NCBI GenBank assembly: GCA_944390735.1
Contig: CALXRL010000001.1
Location: 1 to 64,000, forward strand
Direction: 5' to 3'
Length of the DNA: 64,000 nt
From: an uncultured Victivallales bacterium
GTDB lineage: Bacteria; Verrucomicrobiota; Lentisphaeria; Victivallales; UBA1829
Shown: one piece after another, positions 9,407-17,995 of the stretch
How the letters are laid out: each line of letters starts with the position of its first letter
Numbering within the stretch: the stretch's first letter is position 1
Program-made: the position numbers and the translations under genes
Notes under the pieces: model-generated
The model's input: the letters and a program-made list of their open reading frames with translations, nothing else
Database searches by the model: none
Told to the model about the DNA's origin: nothing

Positions 9407-9435
9407 TTGACAAAACCGCTGTGCCGCTGTATGTT
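9407..9435 (+). promoter_or_regulatory. Promoter of the methyltransferase gene
   Basis: TTGACA (9407-9412) and TATGTT (9430-9435) are 17 bases apart. The predicted start near 9442 lies inside the longest possible reading frame, which supports translation from the ATG at 9469 rather than any earlier codon. Confidence 0.65.
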
Positions 9436-9468
9436 TCCCGGACAGGTTGGAAACACGGAGTCGGAACC

Positions 9469-10110
9469 ATGTATTGGGAATGGAAACAGAATTTTGCCTG
9501 TCCGGGAGTGTATCCGGGCAGTTTTCTTGTGTTCTGGAAAATGAATCGTCACCATCGGCCGCTTCAGGATTTTTCGATGCCGTTTCTGAAATTTCCGGAG
9601 AAGGGGCGTGTACTGGATATCGGATGCGGAGGCGGATTTTTCATCGCCTCCATGCGGAAGCGCGCTCCGGAATCGCATTTCTACGGAGTGGACGTTTCGC
9701 CGCTTTCCGTAAGGAAATCCCGATCGTTCAACCGCCGCGCGGTGAAACGCGGTCAGGTGGAGATTGTGGAGGGATCGGTCTCTGCGCTTCCGTTTCCCGA
9801 TACGTTTTTCGATCTGGCGACGGCGTCGGAGACCATCTATTTCTGGCCGGATCCGGCGTCGGATCTCCGTGAGGTCGCGCGCGTCCTGAAGCCCGGCGGA
9901 ATGTTCGCCGTCTGCTGCGATTCGGCCGATAAGGAGGCCGCCAGAAAATATACCGATCACATCCGCGGCATGACCGTCTACTCCGCGGAGGAGCTTTCCG
10001 CCTTTTTCTCCGGAGCGGGATTCGTCCATATCGAGTGTCATTCCGATTCCGCGACCGGCATGCTCTGCGTGACCGGAACCCTTCCGGAAAGCGTCGGACC
10101 GGAACCTTAA
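9469..10110 (+). CDS. Class I SAM-dependent methyltransferase (Methyltransf_11 type)
   Basis: The protein has 213 residues from the ATG at 9469, chosen because GGAG lies 8 bases upstream and because a promoter falls between it and earlier ATGs. Motif I is VLDIGCGGGFFIASM (residues about 48-62), followed by FYGVDVSPLSV (motif II), VSALPFPDTFFDLATASETIYFWPD (motif III region) and LREVARVLKPGGMFAV. The short N-terminal part is hydrophobic and aromatic (WEWKQNFACPGVYPGSFLVFWKMN). The substrate is unknown; a small molecule is more likely than a nucleic acid given the Methyltransf_11 type. Its stop overlaps the stop of the convergent maf gene by 3 bases. Confidence 0.85.
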   Translation: MYWEWKQNFACPGVYPGSFLVFWKMNRHHRPLQDFSMPFLKFPEKGRVLDIGCGGGFFIASMRKRAPESHFYGVDVSPLSVRKSRSFNRRAVKRGQVEIVEGSVSALPFPDTFFDLATASETIYFWPDPASDLREVARVLKPGGMFAVCCDSADKEAARKYTDHIRGMTVYSAEELSAFFSGAGFVHIECHSDSATGMLCVTGTLPESVGPEP

Positions 10111-10664
10111 TTCAAAAGAAAATTCAGCGGAAGACGGAACCGTTCCGCGGGGAAGCCGATCACATTGTCAAGGCTCCCCTCCAGCGATTTGACCAGCATC
10201 TCTCCATGATCCTGAATGGCGTAGGCTCCGGCCTTGTCGAGAACCGGAACCAGCGAGAGATAACGCCGGATGGTTTCCGGATTCAGCCGATGAAACGTGA
10301 CTTGCGACGTTTCCGCAAAACGGATCCGGATGCTGCGCGACAGACAGCGGATCGCACATCCGGTGGTCACCGAATGCGTTCTTCCCGAAAACAGCGAGAG
10401 CATCCGGAAGGCGTCCTCCAAATCTTTCGGTTTGCCGAGAATGCGGTCCTCGAACTCAATGACCGTATCCGCTCCGATGACCAGATCGTCCGGGAAGCGG
10501 GCGGCGACCTCTTCGGCTTTCCGAAGCGCGTTCTCCAGAGCCAGCATCATCCACGGCCCCTCCTGGAGCTCTTCCGCCGCCGAACTCCTGACCGTGAACG
10601 GAAAGCCCAGCGTGCCGAGCAGTTCCCTGCGCCGGGGCGATGCGGATGCCAGAATCAGATTCAT
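10107..10664 (-). CDS. maf: Maf-like nucleotide pyrophosphatase
   Basis: The protein has 185 residues. The N-terminal MNLILASASPRRRELLGTLG is the Maf signature, and the conserved VIGADTVIEFEDRILGKPKDLEDA follows near residue 75. The late GAYAIQDHGEMLVKSLEGSLDNVIGFP is also diagnostic. The family hydrolyses dTTP/UTP or modified nucleotides to monophosphates. The start is at 10664 because homology begins there and its ATG overlaps the upstream stop as ATGA. An in-frame ATG at 10781 would lie inside the lipoprotein gene. It is translationally coupled to the BamE-like lipoprotein gene. Confidence 0.93.
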   Translation of the reverse strand: MNLILASASPRRRELLGTLGFPFTVRSSAAEELQEGPWMMLALENALRKAEEVAARFPDDLVIGADTVIEFEDRILGKPKDLEDAFRMLSLFSGRTHSVTTGCAIRCLSRSIRIRFAETSQVTFHRLNPETIRRYLSLVPVLDKAGAYAIQDHGEMLVKSLEGSLDNVIGFPAERFRLPLNFLLN

Positions 10665-11071
10665 TCCAGAACCTTTTCCACGGATCGTTCCGACCAGGAG
10701 GTGAGGGTGTAGTTGTCCTTGTAGAAGCGCATTCCCCAGCCGCGCAGAACGCCGAATTCGTCGAAGACCAGCGGGGTGCACTCATCGCGTGTCGCCATGC
10801 CGTCGCTCCAGCGGGTCCGGGTATAGTAGAACCAGTGGTTCGAGGTGTTGTAGACCTCTTCGCTCATCGGTTCGCCCATGATCTTCCGCACTTCCTCTTT
10901 GGTCATGCCGACCCGGAGCCTGGCAAGATTCGTCCGATTGGTGTCGATCACGCTCCACATGGAGGGCGAAAGAATCGACTTGTCCCGGTCCACCAGCGCG
11001 CACGAGGCGAGAAGCGGCAGAAGCGCCGCCGCGGAGACCATCATAAATGTTTTACTGAGTGATTTTTTCAT
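10661..11071 (-). CDS. BamE/SmpA-like lipoprotein
   Basis: The protein has 136 residues. The signal sequence ends in the lipobox LLASC (Cys about residue 24), so it should be lipid-anchored. The mature part contains LARLRVGMTKEEVRKIMGEPMSE, the SmpA/OmlA/BamE-type motif, followed by WFYYTRTRW and TPLVFDEFGVLRGWGMRFY. BamE stabilises the outer-membrane beta-barrel assembly machine; whether this one does so or is a general SmpA-fold lipoprotein is not decided. No Shine-Dalgarno sequence is visible, and the predicted transcription start lies 2 or so bases before the ATG. Confidence 0.78.
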   Translation of the reverse strand: MKKSLSKTFMMVSAAALLPLLASCALVDRDKSILSPSMWSVIDTNRTNLARLRVGMTKEEVRKIMGEPMSEEVYNTSNHWFYYTRTRWSDGMATRDECTPLVFDEFGVLRGWGMRFYKDNYTLTSWSERSVEKVLE

Positions 11072-11079
11072 GATGTCAT

Positions 11080-11108
11080 ATTATACATCCGCAAACTCTT
11101 TTCGGCAA
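11080..11108 (-). promoter_or_regulatory. Promoter of the BamE-like/maf operon
   Basis: On the minus strand, TTGCCG (11108-11103) and a consensus TATAAT (11085-11080) are 17 bases apart. Transcription would start at about 11073, only 2 bases before the lipoprotein ATG at 11071. Confidence 0.6.
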
Positions 11109-11243
11109 GTCGGGAATGGAATTTCTTCCCGAAAAAGCTCCGGAGGCTCCCGGTTCTGCGCGCATTCGTCCTTTTGTGCCCCTGTGCCCGGGAAAGGGGA
11201 CCGGAACATCGGCAGAGTCCGGAAGCCCCGGGGGTGGGGCGGT

Positions 11244-11569
11244 TCAGAGCCGGAGCATATTCCAGCCGAATTTCTTCCGGAATTCCTGCGAAGAGATGCC
11301 CGTCATGCGTTGGAAGAAACCGGATCAGCGGAATTCCGAACAGAAGCGGTATTTTCCCGCGATCTCCCTGATGGAGAGCTCCGTTGAGACGATCTTTTCC
11401 ACGACTTTCGGGCCGGTTGCTCTTCCGGAAAACGTTTCGGCGAAATCTCCATGTCCTGTTTGAATTTCCGGGAGAAGACTTTGGAACGCATGCCGTGAAG
11501 TTCTGCAAGTTTCTTCCCAGCGAGTCCCGCGTGCAGTTTCCGGGGCATGAGCCGGATTCCCGGGAACAT
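11244..11569 (-). pseudogene. Broken AraC-family regulator (C-terminal DNA-binding part)
   Basis: Read on the minus strand, the first helix-turn-helix is KKLAELHGMRSKVFSRKFKQ followed by ISPKRF in one frame. The reading then shifts by one base near 11420 to give VVEKIVSTELSIREIAGKYR and FCSEF. An in-frame TGA follows, then SGFFQRMTGISSQEFRKKFG to a stop at 11244. Aligned with the intact AraC protein at 4011 (LSIQEIADRFQFSSPFYFSRFFKRHKG), the TGA falls exactly on a conserved Phe. So there is one frameshift and one nonsense codon in a recognisable AraC DNA-binding domain. The N-terminal sensing domain cannot be traced with confidence. Confidence 0.75.
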
Positions 11570-12049
11570 CGCGGCATTTGCCCGCGACAGATCTTTTCGG
11601 GATTCCGATTCTGTTCGGCAAGCCGGGCGGATGTCATTCGAACCACGCCTGGTTCGGCAAGCTCACGGGGTCGCCCCCGGACGGGCGTCATGCCGGAGAG
11701 AGGCGGCACTTCGGTTTTACGCCGATCGGCGGGCATGATCGCAGCGGCATGACCGCAGTGCTGGCTTCCGTGGCGAAAATGCCGCCGCCGGGGATGAGGA
11801 CAGGCAGTCATGTTTTCAATCTGACGCCGGATCCGAACCTGAAGGAGGATCCGGGGTTCGGCAAAACCATCCGCCTGATCGAAACCTGTTTCCGCCTGGG
11901 GGACCCCCTCTTCCGCTGAAGAATGTCGGGCGTCCGAAGCGTTAGGAGGCGCAGAGGGAGCCGGAGACGCATGGAAATCTCCGGATCTTTCCCCTGTTCT
12001 CCCGACCGGAGAAGAGGGGAGCCCCTCCTCCGCTCCGCCGGGAGGTGCG
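11570..12049. other. Gene-free stretch, possibly eroded coding DNA
   Basis: About 480 bases between the AraC remnant and the stop of the next gene. No frame has both a credible start and family similarity. Short open frames exist on both strands, and base composition resembles coding DNA. It may include the decayed N-terminal half of the AraC gene. Confidence 0.4.
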
Positions 12050-14326
12050 TTATTCCGGAATGAGTTCGACCACCGGATGTGGAACGCCTCCGTGCGGATG
12101 GAACTCGGAAAGCCAGCTGTTTCCATCCGATTCAAAGCATTTTGTTCCGAACATCGGGCCGCAGGAGGTGCTGCGGACGATTTTCACTTCGACGGTGCGC
12201 CCCGCAAAATGTCCGGGAATCCGCCAGGCAAAGGGTGCCCATGCCCGTTCGCCGAGAGATTCGCCGTCCAGAAACAGTTCCGTATCGAGATCATCGGCTT
12301 CGATGCGCAAAAGCGAGGCGTCGACGGGAACGGCAAACGATCCGGACTGAATGAGTTTTCCAATGTATTCCTCCAGACCGTTTCCATCTTCCTCATACCG
12401 GGACAGCACGGCGTCGGACACGGCGAAGTCTCCCGCCAGGAACGCAGTCGGAAGATAGGGATAATCCGGAACATCCGAGAGCAGTTCGAACACATGTTCC
12501 CCTGCTTCGAGATCGAATATCTCCGTTTCGCGGCAGAGCTCCCGGAATCCCTGCGGAAGCGAGGAGCATTTCTGCTGCGCCGCGACGGGTTTGCCGTCCA
12601 TGCGCAGTTCCGCGCTTCCGCCATAGGTGCGGAGAATGAGAGTCAGACCGGTCAGCGAGTCGTTCACGCGGAGACGGCAGATTCCGTTTTCAAACCGGAG
12701 GCGCTTCAGGTTCGGCCGATCCGTTTTCACGCTCCATCCGGGGAAGGAGCGGGTGCCTTCCGCCTCCAGAACGAACGGAATTTTCTGTCCGTTCCGGTGC
12801 AGGAGAAGAGCTCTGCGTTCGGGAGAAGCGGAGAAATTCACGATCTCGGTGGAATGATCCGCATAAGTCCGCAGGAAAACATCCTTGACGGGAGCTCCGT
12901 TTTTTTCGGTGACGAAGGTTTGCAGAGGGACGGTTCTGTCCAGATCGCGGAGGAACTGTTCCTGACAGTTCCAAATTCTTCCCGAGTTTTCCTCAAGGAT
13001 ACCGACGGGTTCCAGACGCAGAACGAAAGGAGCGCCGGCCGTTTCCTCCTTTCCGATGAGGGACCATTGTCTCTGCGCGGCGGTCAGATGGATCAGCAGT
13101 TCGTTGAGGGGACATTCCCGGTCGGGATAGCGGATCTGAATCTCGGGATGGAAGGCTTTTCCCGCGGTTTCCGCGGCGGCTGCCGCATCCTCTCCGAGAA
13201 GTTTCAGGGCATGGAACCAGGGCTGTGTCCGGGAATAGGGGTTGAAATACTGGCTTTTTTCCACATTTCCGCGCATGTCGAGCTGAGCGACGGCAAGGAC
13301 ATAATGATTGATGCCGAACATGGAAGCGGTCCGGATCATTTTTTTCATCTGTCCGAGCGGCATGTCGCAGGGGCCGAGCGCGAAGAGCTCCGCGAGTCCT
13401 CCGTTTCCGTTTTTCCGGATTCCGTGTTCCACCGTTCCCAGGGTGAGCCACTCGGTGTTGTCCATGCGCCGCCGGGTGAAGATCTCATCCATTCCGGGCA
13501 GGGAGAAGGTGTCGGTGACAGCCAGAGGGCGACCGCTGGCGCGCAGGGCTCCGGCGGGAGAGCTTTCGTCCATGAGATGCCCGGTCAGAAGGAGATTATG
13601 CGCGGTGCACCAGTCGCGGATCGGCTGCATGAATGCTTTCTGAAACCGCGAGCCCAGAAGCTCCCGGACGACCGGCTGCCAGAAGGGATCGCAGTGATTT
13701 TTCAGACAGTAAACAAGATCCGCATCGAGCTGTCGCCCTGTCCGTTCCGCATACTCTTCCCTCATGCCCGGATAGCAGGCGATGCGGAGTCGTTCCTCGT
13801 TTGGCGTTTCGCCGTGCCAGACATACAGAAACGAGGGTTCGTCGCTGAAAATTCCTTTGATGAGAGTGCCGAAGAACTCTCCGAGCTTTTCCGCATATCT
13901 TTCATGCGTGGAGCGGACGAAGGCGCGCATAGCTTCCGGATTGAGCACATCCGGACGGGCGGGATTTTTCCCTTCGCGGATCGTCCAGGTTCCGTTTTGT
14001 TCCAGAACCTGAAGATAGTGCAGGGCGTATTCGGGATTTTCCCTCATGATTTTTCCGCCGCACTGACCGCTGGGCCAGTTGAATTCGTCGTAGAGCCAGA
14101 AGGAGGTGAAGTTGAGCCGTTTTCCCTCCTCCAGAAAGATGCGGCAGGTGTCGAACCACTCCTCGCTGAGGTATTCCAGTTCGCAGCCGGAGCGGGGATA
14201 GAGCAAATACTGTGTGATGCCGACCTCCTTGAAAGCGGTCAGGGTTTCCGAGATCATGTTCCGATCGGGTTTTCCGGTCAGCGCGCCCATCGGGATCAGG
14301 GGATTTTCCTTTTCTGCACTCATCAT
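12050..14326 (-). CDS. Large putative glycoside hydrolase (TIM barrel plus jelly roll, GH106-like)
   Basis: The protein has 758 residues and no signal peptide, so it is probably cytoplasmic. The N-terminal half looks like a TIM barrel: YPRSGCELEYLSEEWFDTCR, then FWLYDEFNWPSGQCGGKIMR (about 75-95), IKGIFSDEPSFLYVWHG with acidic residues, LLTGHLMDES, and INHYVLAVAQLDMRGN. The C-terminal 250 residues look like a beta-sandwich sugar-binding domain (LTLILRTYGGSAELRMDGKPV, DTELFLDGESLGERAWAPFAWRIPG). The SDEP and YDEFN strands are the likely catalytic neighbourhood. The same layout recurs in the protein at 36491. The nearest named family I can suggest is GH106 (alpha-L-rhamnosidase), with low certainty. 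GGAG precedes the ATGATG start, and a promoter with a perfect inverted repeat lies upstream. Confidence 0.7.
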   Translation of the reverse strand: MMSAEKENPLIPMGALTGKPDRNMISETLTAFKEVGITQYLLYPRSGCELEYLSEEWFDTCRIFLEEGKRLNFTSFWLYDEFNWPSGQCGGKIMRENPEYALHYLQVLEQNGTWTIREGKNPARPDVLNPEAMRAFVRSTHERYAEKLGEFFGTLIKGIFSDEPSFLYVWHGETPNEERLRIACYPGMREEYAERTGRQLDADLVYCLKNHCDPFWQPVVRELLGSRFQKAFMQPIRDWCTAHNLLLTGHLMDESSPAGALRASGRPLAVTDTFSLPGMDEIFTRRRMDNTEWLTLGTVEHGIRKNGNGGLAELFALGPCDMPLGQMKKMIRTASMFGINHYVLAVAQLDMRGNVEKSQYFNPYSRTQPWFHALKLLGEDAAAAAETAGKAFHPEIQIRYPDRECPLNELLIHLTAAQRQWSLIGKEETAGAPFVLRLEPVGILEENSGRIWNCQEQFLRDLDRTVPLQTFVTEKNGAPVKDVFLRTYADHSTEIVNFSASPERRALLLHRNGQKIPFVLEAEGTRSFPGWSVKTDRPNLKRLRFENGICRLRVNDSLTGLTLILRTYGGSAELRMDGKPVAAQQKCSSLPQGFRELCRETEIFDLEAGEHVFELLSDVPDYPYLPTAFLAGDFAVSDAVLSRYEEDGNGLEEYIGKLIQSGSFAVPVDASLLRIEADDLDTELFLDGESLGERAWAPFAWRIPGHFAGRTVEVKIVRSTSCGPMFGTKCFESDGNSWLSEFHPHGGVPHPVVELIPE

Positions 14327-14368
14327 TTGATATTCTCCAGATAGAGGTTGTTGGATGTCTCTTTTTTA

Positions 14369-14396
14369 ATTATACAATATTATTGTATTTTATCAA
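14369..14396 (-). promoter_or_regulatory. Promoter of the large hydrolase gene
   Basis: On the minus strand, TTGATA (14396-14391) and TATAAT (14374-14369) are 16 bases apart. The predicted start is near 14362, giving a leader of about 36 bases. The inverted repeat at 14372-14388 fills the spacer and overlaps the -10 box. Confidence 0.65.
14372..14388. promoter_or_regulatory. Perfect inverted repeat, putative repressor operator
   Basis: ATACAATATTATTGTAT is a perfect palindrome of two 8-base arms around one central base. It occupies the promoter spacer and part of the -10 box, so a bound dimeric repressor would exclude RNA polymerase. Short, AT-rich operators with a single central base are common for GntR-type regulators, but no such gene is in this window. 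The roughly 290 bases from here to the next gene hold nothing else that I can support. Confidence 0.6.
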
Positions 14397-14689
14397 CAGG
14401 GAATTCTGTTTTTTTCCTGTATTTTTCTTTCTGGGAACGAAAGAATGGTTCATGATGTTTCCTGGCGGGCGGATCGGAGGCCCCTTCCGTCGGGAGCTCG
14501 ATTCGGAAGAAAGCGGATTTCCTGTTTTGTCCGGGTTCCGGAATCGGAAATCCGTCAGAGTGTCTGGACGCGCGGAAGAACGTTTCGGGAAAAAGAAGAG
14601 CGGCAGCCGTTGAAATTTTCCGGGAGGAAAGATAGATTAACACGGATTCTTATTTCAGAAAATCGTCAGGAAAACAGGGGAGTTCAGTT

Positions 14690-15961
14690 ATGGAGTGTAT
14701 GGAATGGAAGGAATCGATTCCGGTGAAGGGATACCGGGATGTGATCGTGGCGGGAGGCGGAGTCGCGGGAGTCGCGGCGGCACTTTCCGTTGCAAGAGCT
14801 GGAAAAAAAGTCCTGCTGCTGGAAAAGGCAAATCTGCTCGGCGGTCTTGCAACCATCGGACTGATTAATCTTTTTGTCCCCATGTGCAACGGACGCGGAA
14901 AACAGATCATCTTCGGCATGGCCGAGGAGCTGCTCCGCCTTTCCGTGAAATACGGGTACGATTTCATCCCGGAAGAGTGGAAAAACGGAGAACCGGAACA
15001 GCCGACCAATGTCCGGTACATTGCCCGCTATTCGCCTCAGATTTTCGCTCTCGCCCTCACGGAGCTGCTTCAGCAGGAGGGCGTGGAGATCCTTTTCGAC
15101 TGTCTGGCGACGCGTCCCGTGATGAACGCCGGTCACTGCGAGGGCCTCCTGCTGGAAAGCAAGTCCGGTCGCGAATTCTATCCGGCCGGCATCGTCATCG
15201 ACACCACCGGCGACGCCGATCTCCTTTTCCGCGCCGGAATCCCCACCGTTCAGGGGAAAAACTATTTTACCTACGTCGGTCATACCATCACGCTGGAAAA
15301 CTGCAGAAAGGCCGTTGAGGCAAACGACATCCGTCTTGCGCTCGGCTCCTGCGCAGGCGGAAACGCCGATCTTTACGGACACAATCATCCGGAGGGCATG
15401 AAGTTCTTCTCCGGGACCACGGTCGAGGATGTCTCCGATTTTCTGATCCGCAATCAGCGTCTCCTTCTGGACCGCATCAGAAACGAGAACCGCACCTCGC
15501 GCGATATTGTCACGCTGCCCACCATGCCGCAGCTTCGCACAACCCGCCGGATCGACGGCGACTACACTCTCCTGGAAAGCGATAAATACCGCCATTTCGA
15601 GGACTCCATCGGCGCCATCTGCGATTTCGAACGGCGCGATTTCCTCTATGAAATTCCCTTCCGGACACTGGTCCGCACCGGCTATGACAATCTGATTACC
15701 GCGGGGCGGTCCGCTTCCGCCGACGGGTACGCGTGGGATGTCGTGCGCGTGATCCCGCCGGCGATTCTTACCGGACAGGCCGCCGGAGCCGCCGCGGCGC
15801 AGGCGCTGGAAACGGGATGTCCGATTTATTCTGTGGATCTCCCCCGCCTTCAGTCTTCGCTGGAAAAAGCCAGAGTCATGATCCACTTCGATGACGCGCT
15901 CGTGCCCGGAGCCGACCGCAGGGATGCGGGCAGTCGCGGCGAGGATTTCGGGCACATCTGA
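14690..15961 (+). CDS. FAD-dependent oxidoreductase (FAD_oxidored family)
   Basis: The protein has 423 residues. The dinucleotide-binding fold is DVIVAGGGVAGVAAALSVARAGKKVLLLEK (residues about 17-46), followed by LLGGLATIGLINLFVPMCNG, the segment that marks the FAD_oxidored (PF12831) family. IVIDTTGDADLLFRAGIP is the second FAD contact, and NLITAGRSASADGYAWDVVRVIPPAILTGQAAGAAAAQA is the C-terminal FAD loop. The family is common beside glycan-use genes in PVC bacteria and Bacteroidetes, but the substrate is unknown. GGGGAG lies 9 bases before the ATG. It is divergent from the hydrolase at 12050 and may share regulation with it. Confidence 0.85.
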   Translation: MECMEWKESIPVKGYRDVIVAGGGVAGVAAALSVARAGKKVLLLEKANLLGGLATIGLINLFVPMCNGRGKQIIFGMAEELLRLSVKYGYDFIPEEWKNGEPEQPTNVRYIARYSPQIFALALTELLQQEGVEILFDCLATRPVMNAGHCEGLLLESKSGREFYPAGIVIDTTGDADLLFRAGIPTVQGKNYFTYVGHTITLENCRKAVEANDIRLALGSCAGGNADLYGHNHPEGMKFFSGTTVEDVSDFLIRNQRLLLDRIRNENRTSRDIVTLPTMPQLRTTRRIDGDYTLLESDKYRHFEDSIGAICDFERRDFLYEIPFRTLVRTGYDNLITAGRSASADGYAWDVVRVIPPAILTGQAAGAAAAQALETGCPIYSVDLPRLQSSLEKARVMIHFDDALVPGADRRDAGSRGEDFGHI

Positions 15962-16081
15962 CTCCTGCGGAGAATTTTCCCTTCCCCGGAAAGATTCCCC
16001 GCGGATCGTTTTTCCCGGAGGTCCCCGAATCTTCCGGATTGCCGGATTGTAATCTTTTCAGACTCGAAAACGTGGAAAAAA

Positions 16082-16141
16082 TCCCGGAACACCCGTTTTC
16101 CTTTTTGGAAATCGGGTGTATAGTACCGGGATGTTTTTTTT
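16082..16141 (+). terminator. Two-part hairpin with T-tract upstream of glmS
   Basis: An inner stem of 13 pairs with one mismatch (16089-16101 with 16107-16119, loop TTTTT) is extended by an outer perfect stem TCCCGG/CCGGGA (16082-16087 with 16126-16131). Eight T residues follow at 16134-16141. This has the form of a Rho-independent terminator for the FAD oxidoreductase gene. A -10-like TATAGT (16119-16124) lies inside it, so the same bases may also carry the glmS promoter. Confidence 0.5.
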
Positions 16142-16168
16142 ATGGTCAAAGAACAGGAGCTTCTATTT

Positions 16169-17991
<1,823 letters not shown>

Positions 17992-17995
<4 letters not shown>

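Noticed and set aside
11068-12135. 355-codon minus-strand frame covering the AraC remnant
   Set aside because: The AraC similarity falls in two other frames. This frame's product is Arg/Pro-rich without motifs and overlaps both neighbouring genes.
12077-14344. 755-codon plus-strand frame opposite the large hydrolase
   Set aside because: The minus-strand frame shows conserved barrel motifs, a ribosome binding site and a promoter. The plus frame shows none.
15962-16168. glmS ribozyme upstream of glmS
   Set aside because: The interval is short and I could not find the conserved core elements. The visible structure is a terminator-type hairpin.
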